Shown here piece by piece: positions 35,812-47,803 of a stretch of 64,000 nucleotides of DNA (position 1 is its first letter; the number at the start of each line of letters is the position of its first letter). Below the pieces are notes generated by a model, which made no database searches, was not told where the DNA came from, and was given only the letters and a program-made list of their open reading frames with translations. Source of the stretch: Rutidosis leptorrhynchoides (Eukaryota > Streptophyta > Magnoliopsida > Asterales > Asteraceae); assembly GCF_046630445.1 (NCBI RefSeq), contig NC_092339.1, positions 312,355,501 through 312,419,500 of the forward strand. The letters are read 5' to 3'. Both the position numbers and the translations under genes were made by a program.

Positions 35812-38487
35812 TGTATCTTAATTTAACGATTAAGATTATATTAAACAAAACACCTGCAACAAGAGGATAATTGTTAATTGCTATGTTTTTTTTTTCGAAA
35901 AGCAAGCAATTGAATATATAAAAAAACTAGCCAGAAGCTAGCGAATACAACGACTCCAAAACAACCCACAATACATCGACATCAATAGATGTAAAAATGA
36001 CGACACTAGACTACTTTAACAACAAAATCATGCCACACAATCCACGGAGAACGGACCAAGAATCACACCCTGACAATCAACTACACCCCAACTCGAAAGC
36101 CACGGAAAATTAAAACGGAAATACAACACGAATGGATAAAATCTTGGATCGAACTTGAAATTTATTTGACTACATATTTTTTCAGCAGGTTTCGGGTTCC
36201 ATAAAATATGATTTAACCTATATGGGCATAACCATTGGAAAGTTGACTCTCCCACCTTTCTATAAACATCTTATTTGTCAAAAATGGAGTTATGATTTAA
36301 AAGTCATACCCTTACGAAAACAGACCCCCCAAACTATTACTGCTGTTAATGCTACCTATTGTTTTACACAGCAAATTAACAGCACCACATTACAGTTTTT
36401 CCAACCATTTAACACCCATTTAGACTCAACAAATCCAAACATATAATATACCAATTTGAAGCTTGTTGGGTCTATTTCCTAACCTAATTATTAGTTTTCA
36501 TCAAAACTCACTCATTTTCATTGTACGGGTCCATAATATAAGTCCGGGAGTCACTTTTGACACTTACATCAAAACTATAGAATTTCGGAAGTGATGACTC
36601 AAAATTTAATATCATACAGAAAGATTAATGAGCATTCCACCAAATGACCAAAATTTTAAACTCGGTATACATTTTTAGAATTCAAATAACCATTCACATA
36701 CTTGAAACTCATTATAAACTAATCTATAAACAACATTTAAACAAATAAGAAATAACATAACCATTTCATAATTATATGAATTCTCTTGCACGTATGCAAT
36801 CCGAATCTATATAATCATATCACACATTTAACCTTCATAAAACTCACATCAACCGTTTATAACGTGATACAATCATTCTGACGTTCCAAGTACCTAACAA
36901 GCAATACAATAACAAGTTAAGACATTACACATATTAAACATCTAAATTAGTCATCTTCCTAGAGAGTTTAACTTCTTACAAACTAAAACTCAAGACTAAT
37001 TGGTTTTGTTCATCTCAGTTGGCTCAATCAATATCATTTAACTAAAATCACAATCTTTGCAATGTTCATATTTCTAGCCATTTCCTCTTTTCATTAAATC
37101 TTAATACAAACCTTAACTAGTTTATCCCCTTGAATTGATAACACCATCAGAAGGAATTCATGGGTCCGTTGGACCAATTACTTCCCATTCAATTCAATTA
37201 ATCATTAACAAAAAAAAATCTTATGTTCATCATCAAAATGAGTTATTTTCTATGCTAGTAACAATCACGTAACATTCTTGAGTATTTGTGTGTATGCATA
37301 CGTTTCTGGAATATATATATTAATTATTAGGTTTTAATTTATTTTAAGGATTTTGATAACACGCTTTAAATTATTGTACATAGCGGTTATTCATTACTTT
37401 TTATTGGTGGTTATCAGTATGTACAATACTTTAAAACATTTTAATGACATCTATAAGAGTTATCATTAGCAAAATCCTTTATTTAACTAGGTATTTACAC
37501 TCCGAACCCCTTTATTTGCTTGCACGTATGGCCATAATAACTAAAAGTAACTACAGAGGTACACGTATAAATTCTTTCACTTGAATTGGAATACAAACCT
37601 TGTACTATGCTATATGCTCTATATAAGATTGAACCTTTAAAATCTGGTCTTGTCCAACATAAAGGCTTTGTAACATAAAGGCTTTGTATGTGAAGAATAA
37701 GTGATAAATAAGTAATTGTTATTTATTTTATATGCTAAATAATTGTCTGAATAATAAAAATTATTAAATTAATCTCTATGTGAAATAGTTTTAAAAACAA
37801 TTACTAATAAATTTTAAAAAGTTATGACCCAAATATAATTATGGTCGTGTCCAACATAAAAGCTTTATATGTTGGGAATAAGTGATAGATGGGCGATGTG
37901 ATAAATCTAACCTATAAACGTATCAAGAAATACTACTAACAATTATCACACCGATAGACAACTAATCATAATCAGCATTAACGGTTTAACAAGTCTGGTT
38001 CATTCCAAAGGGAGTTGAATATTTAAGAGTGTAATCATTAATAATTAAACTATGTAAAGGGGTTTGATTTTTAATTGATTTAAAATAATAAAAGACATAA
38101 TAATTAAAATAAACGAAAAACCAATGAGAGACAACGTTGTTCACTTAGACATTTCCCCCTTAATGTGGATTGTTCTTCCGTTAAACCAATTATCAATATT
38201 AATAAAATATATAGTCTTATAACTACCCGTCGATATTCACGAAATCTTAGATAATAAGATATGATTAACTCACATAAATCTTTTCTCATCAATCAAACTA
38301 TACACGATTATAAAAGGTAGACTCAATTCGGTTTTATTCACATAAAACTCAAACCTCACCGATCACTCGAATGCGACACGATTATGAATTTAAATTACCA
38401 TCCAATCACCATTTACACTTGTACCCTAATCACTTAGAAATAATCGTGTAATTGTCTCAATCACTAAAAGTGTTGAAGCACAAATTA
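35812..38487. other. Gene-free stretch between F-box gene and copia element
   Basis: A T run at 35886-35895 beside TTCGAAAAGCAAGCAATTG looks like the poly(A) end of a minus-strand LINE-like remnant reaching to about 36260, but no RT motif is readable. A MITE lies at 37346-37480. CCAACATAAAGGCTTTGTA-type words recur at 37650-37690 and 37850-37870. No gene is seen. Confidence 0.5.
37346..37480. mobile_element. Short MITE with AAGGATTTTG inverted ends
   Basis: The left end AAGGATTTTGATAAC and the right end (reversed) AAGGATTTTGCTAATGATAAC match, and TATTGTACATA is mirrored inside. The flanks TATTTTA and TATTTAA suggest a longer duplication. The superfamily is not certain. Confidence 0.55.
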
Positions 38488-38686
38488 TATATTGAAGGAA
38501 TTTGATCCGTGCCTTTGTCATTCATAGATAGCGTATATATACAAGATTTACAATAAAGGAAATAATATCAAACAATATCAAATCCTAACAACCAATCACA
38601 ATAATTAATATCAAATCCTAACAACCAATAATTGAGATACAAGGCTATCTACAAAGTCAAACATATCTATCTTTAAATATACACGG

Positions 38687-40060
38687 CTAATACTCCCCCG
38701 CAGTCGAAGCGTCGAGTTTGCTGATGCGTAGACTGGATCTGAAGTCGTCAAACAACAAGCGTGGAAGTTCTTTAGTGAATATATCAGCAATTTGATATCG
38801 AGTAGGAACATGCAATACTCGGACCTGACCTTTCGCAACCTGTTCACGGACAAAGTGTATATCCATTTCAACGTGTTTGGTACGTTGATGTTGAACGGGA
38901 TTCCTTGACAGATAGATGGCACTAACATTATCGCAAAAAACCAACGTTGCTTGTTGAGTCAAGAAAAGGCCATGTTCCGTACGTTCAACGGCGATACCTA
39001 AGAAGGAATGTAGGGAGCCCAAATCCTTCATAGCAAATTCGTTAGATAAGAGAGCCAAAAGTTGCTTGCGCAAAGTATCACTAGAGGTGGTGAGAATAAT
39101 GTCATCGACATACAATAACAAGTAAGCGATGTCGTTCCCATGGTGATAAATAAATAGAGAATGATCGCATTTGCTATGAATAAAACCAATGGTGGTAGCG
39201 AAGTCTGCAAACCGTTGATACCAAGCACGAGGTGCTTGCTTTAAACCATATAATGACCGCTTTAAAAGACATACATGATCCAGATGATTCGCATCTCTAA
39301 AACCCATAGGTTGATACATATAGACTGTTTCTTTGAGATTACCGTGCAAAATGGCATTCTTAACATCGAGTTGGTGAATGGGCCAAGATTTTGAAACTGT
39401 AATGCTAAGTACCATGCGAATAGTAGCCGGCTTAACCACTGGACTAAATGTCTCAAGACAGTCGATACCGAGATGTTGTGATCGTCCATCTCCTACGAGT
39501 CGAGCCTTATATCTTTCAAACGAGCCATCGGACTTAGTCTTATGCCTGAAAATCCACATAGATCTAATAACCTGCATGTTAGGTAAACGAGGAACAAGAA
39601 CCCATGTTTTATTATTCATTAAAGCTATATATTCATCGGTTATAGCACGTTTTCAATTAGGGTCGGCGAGAGCATCTCTGGGATTGGAAGGAAGAGGTGA
39701 GATGGTGGTAGTGGCCGATAAATTAAAGGGAACTTTAGGCATGAATATACCGGACATGCTGCGTGTATGTATCGAACGAGTGGGAGCAGGAGGTGACGGA
39801 GGAGAGGTAGAGGGACTTGAGTTCAATGATGGTGGATTTGAAACATTTATAGATGGGCTTGAGGTAGGGCTCGAGACCGGAGATGGAGGAGGGGAATTAA
39901 TAGTGTTGGGCTCGGTTGTGCTATTAATTGAAGGACTAGTGGGGAATTCGGTTGGGCCAGTATTGTAAGTATTTGTATTGGACTCAGATGGGGTAGGAGA
40001 TGGGCCAGAACTAGTTGGACTGGTTGGTGTATCATGTGGATCGACATCAGAAGTGAAAAA
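38687..40060 (-). pseudogene. copia RT and RNase H, deleted in the middle
   Basis: From the linker, RT begins near 39619 (N-N-K-T-W-V-L-V-P, Y-K-A-R-L-V, Q-L-D-V-K-N-A-I-L-H-G) and has the Y-V-D-D-I-I-L catalytic motif (near 39105). After G-L-F-L-T-Q-Q the frame jumps in phase at about 38952 to A-T-L-V-F-C-D-N-V-S-A-I, which belongs near the RNase H end. The end of RT and most of RNase H, perhaps 150-200 residues, are gone. The stop codon TAG at 38687-38689 is inside the LTR. An indel in a T run near 40058 puts this part out of phase with integrase. Confidence 0.9.
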
Positions 40061-41850
40061 ATGGGAGTGAGCCCATCAGTACAGAATTTATATGAGTCGG
40101 GTATCGTAGGATAGAGTTTAGAAAAAGGGAAAGTGGTTTCGTCAAAAAGAGCATGACGACAAATGGTAATCTTATGAGTTGAAAGGTCATAGCATTTGTA
40201 CCCACGATGATGAGTGGGATAACCCAAGAAAACACATGGAGTAGAACGAGCTTCAAGTTTATGAATTTTAGTTGAAGGAAAAAGAGGATAGCATAAACAA
40301 CCGAATACTCGTAAGTGAGAGTAAGAAGGAAGACGATTGTAAAGTTTTTGTGTGGGGGAGATGTTGTTTAGAATCTTAGTTGGTAGAATGTTAGAGAGAT
40401 AAGTTGCCATTTCAAGGGCATGATGCCAAAAGTGGTGAGGAACCGAAGCGTGAGATAAAAGATTGCGCATGATGTTATTAATAGCTCGAATTTTTCTTTC
40501 TGCTTTACCATTTTGAGAAGAGGTATATGGACAAGAGAAACGGAAGGACATCCCATTAGATTCACAAAATTTATGAAAGGAAGAGTTATTATATTCGGTT
40601 CCATTATCTCATTGAAGTTGTTTTATTTTACGACCGAATTGTGTTTGTATGTATGCATGAAAGCTTTTAAAGATTGAAAACACTTGTAATTTATTACCGA
40701 TTGAGAATGTCCATAAAAAATTAGTGTAGTTATCAAGAAAAAGAAGATAATATCGGTGGCCACTACTACTAACGATGGGTGATGTCCACAAGTCACTATG
40801 AATAATTTCAAAAGGAGCATAAGTAGTAGAAAGTGATGCATAAAAGGGTAGTTTAATATGTTTACCAAAAACGCAAGATTGACATAATTTATTACTAGAG
40901 TTCAATTTACAATTAATTGAAATTTTATTGCTAAGAGATTTTAACACATCACCACTCGGATGGCCTAAGCGATGATGCCACAAATCTTGAGATAAAGCAG
41001 CAAAGGTAGAAGGATAGGAGAGTTGATGCAGCATGGAGGAGTGAAGTGGATAAAGGTCACCATTGCTATTACACCGGAGGATGATGTTCCCCTTCGGACA
41101 TCCCTTCACAGTGAAACCAAAAGGGTCAAAAGTAATAGAAACATTGTTATCAGTTGTTAAACGTCGTACAAAAATAAGATTTTTAATTAATTGTGGAGCA
41201 TACAGAATATTAGACAAGTGTAAATGTTTATGAGGTGTGGGTAAATAAGTATGACCGAACCCGTCAATTAGTATGCGATTGCCATTACCGACGATAATAA
41301 ATTTAGGTTGGCTTGAATGAACATAATACATGAGTTTACCTTGTGACCCGGTCATGTGTGACGAGGCTCCCGTATCCATATACCAATTATTATCATCAGG
41401 TGGGTGTAAGTGCATGGTATACATTGCTGACTCAATGTCAGTGGGAGTAGTAGATGCAACAGATGACGCATAAGAAGGGTGAGATGGACGTGGACCAAGT
41501 AAACTTGGTTGTCCATTAGTAGAACCTGGCCTGGGCCATTGAGCTGTAGGGTAAGGACAGGGCGCAGATGCCCACTGCTGTTGCTGCCAGGCCCATGGGC
41601 CGTAGGGTTGCTGCTGCCAAGAAACATTCTGTGGAGTACCAGATGAATATTGATGGCCAGAAAAACGACCTCGACCCCGAGTATTACCACCTCTACCTCG
41701 ATTGTTACCCCGATAACTGTTACGACCTCGATAGGATTGTCCAGACCCACGACCAGTGTTGTTAGAGTTTGGAGGCTGAGTGGACTTGGCACCGGATGAG
41801 GCTGTAGTCGTAACAAGAGCGGTACCTGCATATAAAGAAGCTTGAGAAGA
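40061..41850 (-). pseudogene. copia zinc/basic linker, protease, GAG-pre-integrase and integrase
   Basis: It contains an Arg/Gly-rich stretch (near 41700), protease W-Y-M-D-T-G-A-S-S-H (near 41350), the W-H-H-R-L-G-H-P-S motif of the pre-integrase domain (near 40975), H-S-D-L-W (near 40790) and the G-K-A-E-R-K-I-R-A-I-N integrase end (near 40510). It is in one frame with gag apart from a TGA at 40609-40611. Confidence 0.92.
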
Positions 41851-42489
41851 TTATTTCGCTTTGCGGGTCTCTTCCAACAGAAGCTTGGAATGAGCAGCAT
41901 AGAAAGAAGGCAAGGTTTCCATGTGACTGATTTGTGAAGCAATGTTTTCGTATGTTTCATTCAAACCCGTAACAAGTTGTAATACCAGATGATCATCAGA
42001 GATAGCCGGACCAACGTTAGAAAGTTGATCCGCAAGAACCTTAAGTTCCTGGCAATAAGCAGCTGCGTTTGGAAAATCATCAATACGTGTGTTATTGAAC
42101 TTGTGCAGAAGAAAAACGTGCCTTGAGTTGCGATTGTCATGAAACATATCCTTCAGGCGCTCCCATGCTTGTCGGGCCGTCAGGTTGGATTTCATAATAG
42201 TGTCCAAGAGATCAAGAGATATAGTACAGTATATCCATTGAAGTACGATCGCATCTAGGCGATCCCATGAATCAGAAGTTGGTGGTGTAGCAACATTAGT
42301 GGTGCCGGAATCAGAGGATGAAGTTGCAGGAGGGATGATGTGGTCGATTACACGAAAGGCTCGACAGTGAACCTTGAATAATTCCGACCAGGGTTCATAT
42401 TTTCCATTCTCCATCTCAAGAGTGATGGGAATGAAATTGCGTATGTTATTAACGGTACTAGCAGGGTGAATTTTATGAGTGTCGGCCAT
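41851..42489 (-). pseudogene. copia gag (UBN2 type)
   Basis: ATG at 42489, 212 residues to a TAA at 41851-41853. It has the usual plant copia Gag layout: W-S-E-L-F-K-V-H, A-R-Q-A-W-E-R-L-K-D-M-F and E-T-Y-E-N-I-A-S-Q-I. The frame continues past the stop into the RNA-binding linker and protease, so the TAA looks like a nonsense change within the polyprotein. Confidence 0.9.
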
Positions 42490-42762
42490 TGTTGTGTGAA
42501 GAGAAAAAAACGAAGAAGAGGAATAAAAAAGAAGCAGATCGTATTAGGGTGATACCATGAAGGAATTTGATCCGTGCCTTTGTCATTCATAGATAGCGTA
42601 TATATACAAGATTTACAATAAAGGAAACAATATCAAACAATATCAAATCCTAACAACCAATCCCAATAATTAATATCAAATCCTAACAACCAATAATTGA
42701 GATACAAGGCTATCTACAAAGTCAAACATATCTATCTTTAAATATACACGGCTAATATATAT

Positions 42763-43224
42763 CACACACTAACTCACATTAATCGTTCAATAACCTATGT
42801 GATTGAATTAAAGTATCATATAAACACGATCTTTTGATTGAACAACGTAAAAATAATCAAATAAACATTATTATCTCAACAATTTATCAATCTAATTCCA
42901 AGCGTTTTACTGTCTTACATCTTAGCAAACACACAAAATTTAGCTACTCATAAATTAACTTGAATCAACAAATAAACAACTAAAGCATAAATTACTAATC
43001 ATGTTAATTAACAAATAATCAAAATTAGAAGTACCAATTGTTGTGTAGTTGAATAAAAATCCCAAGATGAGAACGAAAACCCACGAACCGAAGTCTTGAC
43101 TCCTCCAATCGTAGCAGTCTCCAGGAGCAATTCTAATATTTTAACTCTATAACCCAGGTAAACACAAAAGTAAATAAAACTAAACCTACTCAACTAAACC
43201 TAATACGGAGTCTCCCCACGATGG

Positions 43225-43272
<48 letters not shown>

Positions 43273-43925
43273 TGTGTGAAATAAATGTATAGCAAAATAT
43301 AAGAAACAAACATGTAGCTCTGGCCCAACTTCACAACCTCCTCACTTTTGTTGCGTTGATTAAATATCCAGCCCACTAACGCTAGCCGTCATAATTTCTT
43401 TTACTTCGCGTTTAGCGAGCCTCAAGTTACATTCTTAGAAAAATCATGCCGTGAAATTTAGCTTCTAATTCTCGCATTTGGTTTCTTGACTTCGCATCCC
43501 GCGAATGTGTGTCATGATCCACTAACTTCAACTATGAAACAATGTTTTTCGTTTGTAAGTTTCCGCGCGCATCTTCCATTTTTCTTCACAAATTGTATTC
43601 AAATCACCACATCTTACCATTTGAACTTGAAATCATTTATCAAACAATCAAGTACCAAAAGTTTAAAATTGGAGTAAAATACTAATAAAACGAGATAGAC
43701 ATCGCTATAAGTTGAAGTAATAAAATTTTCAAAAAAAAGACATCGGTATAAATGTATATATGGAATATATATATAATATACCAGTGCAGAAACCCATGGA
43801 TTTATGGGATTTTAAAGAAAAAATTATTGAATGATATATTACATGACCAATTCTCTATAAAAGGCATCAACAACAAAATGTTTAGATGATATGAATTAGT
43901 GATAAGTTGTTAGAGCTCACCAACA
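42763..43925. other. Gene-free stretch with long T run
   Basis: A run of about 46 T (43226-43271) follows CTCCCCACGATGGGG. It could be the poly(A) tail of a minus-strand retroposon lying to its right, but no coding remnant or target duplication was found. No gene is seen. Confidence 0.6.
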
Positions 43926-43933
43926 GTTATGTA

Positions 43934-44603
43934 TAGGCATGGCAATAGATTGGATATGGATCGGGTGACGTCATATTCACATTTATATCCATTTAGTTTT
44001 TGTTCATCTATATCCATATCCATATCCATTTACATTCAGTTCATCCATCTATATCCATATCCATATCCAGTGGATTAAGCGGATTAATGGATATCCATTG
44101 CATATTTAAGAAATGTTATAGTATTTTATGAAAACAAAAACGTAATATAACAAAAATAAACTTTACATAGAATAAATTAAAATCTTTCTACCAGAATGTG
44201 TATTTTTTGTCGAATCTTCAATACAATTTGTTAAATTTACCATCAAACATTGATTATGACAAATTATATGTCTAATATTTATGTTTTTTACGTTAGATTT
44301 ACATGTTTTATTGTGATTCATCATAATGAATCATTATATGGTTGCAAACAAAATGTATATGTAATGATAAATACATTTGTAATAGTTATTGTATATGCAT
44401 ATATCTATATTTCTGTATTTGTATATGCATTTCGGGTGTAAATGGATATATCCATGGATGAAATATTTCATTCAAATTCATATCCATATCCATTTATATT
44501 TATCCATATCCGTATCCATATCCATTTAAGATCATCTATATCCGCTTTAAACGGATCGGATCGGTTAGATATCCATCGGATCGGATAATCATTATCATCC
44601 CTA
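43934..44603. mobile_element. Non-autonomous hAT element with GGATAT/ATATCC repeats
   Basis: The ends are TAGGCATGGCAATAGATT and (reversed) TAGGGATGATAATGATT, close to the plant hAT terminus. The 8-bp flanks GTTATGTA at 43926-43933 and 44604-44611 are identical. It is 670 bases with no transposase. The sub-ends are rich in ATATCC words in both directions. Confidence 0.92.
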
Positions 44604-44611
44604 GTTATGTA

Positions 44612-45791
44612 ACCACTCACATCTTTATCTTTATCAACAACAAAAAAGAAGACAGAGAATTTAACAACCATTAAACAAAATTAACAACATCACCAAAATA
44701 ATCATACCTTAAATTAGCTTTTTCTCTTAGTCATTTTATCAAATCAAACACGTGTGTAGGCTTCATGTAAATCCTATTCTTCAAACACACTTGTTGCACG
44801 ATTCATCCCAATCTGACCCATTTACTCAAAGAAGTTGGATGACTAATACAACAAACAATTATTTATCATAACAAGTATAAAGTAATACAATTATTTAAAT
44901 TAATCAACAGTTGATGATATTAATTTAACTTACATTGTTGCCACCTTTCTCCTGCATAATCTTCAGTAACAACATCTACCATACTATTCCTTTACTACTA
45001 TTAGCTATATTCTACTTTCAAATACAAAAGACTTTTGACTCTCAAAACACACTTTTATAGAGAAAACTCTAACCATCACCTTTTTTATCCACATCTTTTT
45101 CTTGTAAAACAACTTCAACCCAATACCTCAATGATAATACACTTCCTGCTATACAAATCACTGACCTCATTAGGAGTCATTTCCAAAGCACATAGCATAA
45201 TATGATATTTGACTCTTGAAAGTCAAGATGTTCTAAAGAATTCTCTCTTGTTGCCAGTTTGCCACCATTTGTAACTTTCAAAACCACAAATTTAAAACCC
45301 TTATGACTTTTTTTGTTTATAACCTTCCCACTAGTGTTCCCGAATATTACAACACGCATACTTTATGTAGTAAAATTGATCCAAATGAATAATGTCATGC
45401 CAATATAACAGTCCCCAAGTATCAATAATATCACTTGGTTTCTTTATACCAAAACGGCCTTAGTTCACTTGTATGTTTGAACTTCCAATCACAACAATAG
45501 CTTTTTACCAAAAAGGATCAACACCAATCACAATTCTCAATAGTTGAACTTACATATTGACTCCAGAAAGTCAAACATACAACAACACTTTGATTGTCCT
45601 TTCTGATCCAGTTTTTCCAAAACATAGCCACTTCCAATCCAGCAAAAAACACCAAATAGACCAAAAACTCCAAACCTAACCAAAAAATTCTTAAAGATTA
45701 ATGCAAAGCCTTGTTATAATTAAAAAAAAATGTGATTGACCTTGACCTTGACCGTGGTAGCCTAACACATGTATAATAATCATAGGTTGTA
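44612..45791. other. Gene-free AT-rich stretch
   Basis: Between two hAT elements. There is no ORF with recognisable motifs, no repeat and no RNA gene. Confidence 0.5.
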
Positions 45792-45799
45792 GCCAACCT

Positions 45800-46142
45800 C
45801 AAGGTTGCAGAAATCGGTTCTCGGGGAGTTCTCGGCAGGGTCTCCAAAATGAGAACTCGGGGAGAACTCGGGGAGTTATCGGCGGTTGAATTTCGTTGAC
45901 TTTTGAGATTTTACTGAGTTTTTTCCGAGATTTTACCGAGATTTGACCAATTTTTTCGAGATTTGACAGATTTTCCCGAGATTTGACTGATTTTTTCGAG
46001 ATTTGACTGATTTTTCTGAGATTTGACCGATTTTTGGTCGTTGACCGATTTTTTGGCCGATTCCAAAAAGAGTTCTCGGTAGGGAGGTCAAACCGATTTC
46101 TCCCCGAGAAATCGACCGAGTTTTCCAATTTTTTCAACATTG
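45800..46142. mobile_element. hAT-like MITE with internal minisatellite
   Basis: The ends CAAGGTTGCAGAAATCGG and (reversed) CAATGTTGAAAAAATTGG are inverted repeats, and GCCAACCT flanks it on both sides (45792-45799 and 46143-46150). The centre (about 45900-46050) repeats a 19-20 base unit GAGATTTGACTGATTTTTT with variants. TCTCGGGGAG is mirrored near both ends. Confidence 0.88.
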
Positions 46143-46150
46143 GCCAACCT

Positions 46151-47491
46151 TTCATAGGAAAGCCACATACTCCCTTTTATAACTTCTAATCTCATTTTAT
46201 GCAACATTGTCTCATCTCCAAAAGAAACGTTACGCACGGAGGACACACGACAGAAAAAAGTGAGTTTTTTTTACCATCAAAATAACAACTTTAAATAAGA
46301 ATAGAGTGACATACCACTGCAATATATAACCAAGATCTCAATTCCTAAGCAACTGTTACCATTTAAGTTCCCATCTAGACTCCAATCCAGCTTGTCAATG
46401 AGTACAAACCAAACTTGATAAAAAAAATCAAGAAACATATCATTTGACATAAAAAACATGGTAACCAGTACCCAAAGTCGCCTTATATCTCAAATAACTC
46501 AAATTTTCTCATAAAGCACAACCAAGAAAAACTCTTAAGCTAAGACTCTTAGGATTAAAGACTGATGCAAAGTTTAGATATAATCCAATATCAAAACTTT
46601 ATCTTTATTTCTGCCCTTCACATCCTTCATCCAAGACTATGTTAATGACAAAAGTCAATAACATAGATTAATATCACATATGGTCAAAATTATATGTCAA
46701 ATGCACTAACATACAAAGAAACATAACCTCTATATGACTTCATAATTTCAAAGAAAAGTCTAACTTTATAACACATTTATAATCTATAGCTTCATAATTT
46801 CAAAGAAAAGTCTAACTTTTAAATTTCAGTTACATCAAATCGTAATTCATACCTCATGATAAACACGGGAACAAAAGCAACGAAGTAAGTCATCTTGCTT
46901 GCATTTTGCCTTGCTTCTTCCCACTACATTTCTGCAATAGTAGATAACCACAATAAACTTTCTACATATTTTAAGCTTTTTTACGTAGACATTTCATCAA
47001 ACACGTAGTGTGCATTATGTTCACTTTCAATAAAAGAAAAGAATCATAATTTCAACCTCACTTGTCATATACCTTGTAAAACTTCTTTGAATAGGTTTTA
47101 AGAATAATTGAACAAAATTGGGAATCACAAGCATCTTTTGAAGAAATATATAAGCATGAACAAACTTACAAACAATATACATATATTATTGAAATATAAT
47201 AGGGACTAACAATCACCGTGTGAATAAAAAGACAATCAAATTTAACTAGAAATGAAGAGAAGATGCACTAAAAAAAATTCTAGGAAGGTACACATAAATA
47301 CCTTGTGTAACCTTTTTCTAATAGCATTGTACACCTAGCATATCTTCTTTCAAAATTTATATTTATGCTACACTAACTGCAATATACAATCAAAAATAAT
47401 TATGAATTTGTTAATATTTAAACAATCAGTCAATAGATCAGCATACTATTCAAGGTTTAAAATTCTAAACTGCAAAAGAGCTGACCAAATC
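46151..47491. other. Gene-free stretch left of element G
   Basis: AT-rich. A 25-base sentence about CATAATTTCAAAGAAAAGTC occurs twice (46740-46815). No gene or other element is recognised. Confidence 0.5.
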
Positions 47492-47803
47492 TGTGATGCC
47501 CCGTCCAAAACCTCTATGGTACGGATCATCAACAATAGGTGCATTACACGGTATAACACTATATGCTATTTTAAAACACGGTTTTGCATTCATAAAAAGA
47601 TAATGTTTTTCCAACGACAAAAGTTTTACAAAAGTAACGTGCTTCTACAGATAGAAAGCATTAACAATAGTACGTGATACTTAGGTCATTACAAAGCCAT
47701 GGTTCGAATACAACTTAAGTAGTGAATGCAAAATAAAAAGTCCATGATTAGGAGACATCTCTAACAATGCAGAGTACAGCGAATGCATAATCGTCTTAGT
47801 TAC

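Larger units (their letters stand above)
38493..42757 (-). mobile_element. Ty1/copia retrotransposon, internally deleted
   Basis: Two 200-base LTRs (38493-38692 and 42558-42757) differ by only about two bases. The flanks TATAT at 38488-38492 and 42758-42762 are a perfect 5-bp duplication. A purine tract (complement of CTCCCCCGC) lies at 38693-38701 and a TGGTATCA primer site at 42550-42557. On the coding strand the element begins TA and ends CA, not TG...CA, in both LTRs. Order gag-protease-integrase-RT-RNase H fits copia. It carries stops, a frameshift and a deletion despite looking young. Confidence 0.95.

Noticed and set aside
35886-36260. LINE retrotransposon
   Set aside because: The poly(A)-like end is suggestive, but no RT or endonuclease motif and no target duplication could be seen. 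It is mentioned only in the note on the gene-free stretch.
39378-39968. 196-residue plus-strand frame opposite copia RT
   Set aside because: Antisense shadow of the RT and linker region, which has clear copia motifs on the minus strand.
43008-43193. 61-residue minus-strand frame near the T run
   Set aside because: No motif, no partner copy, and no splice or start context.
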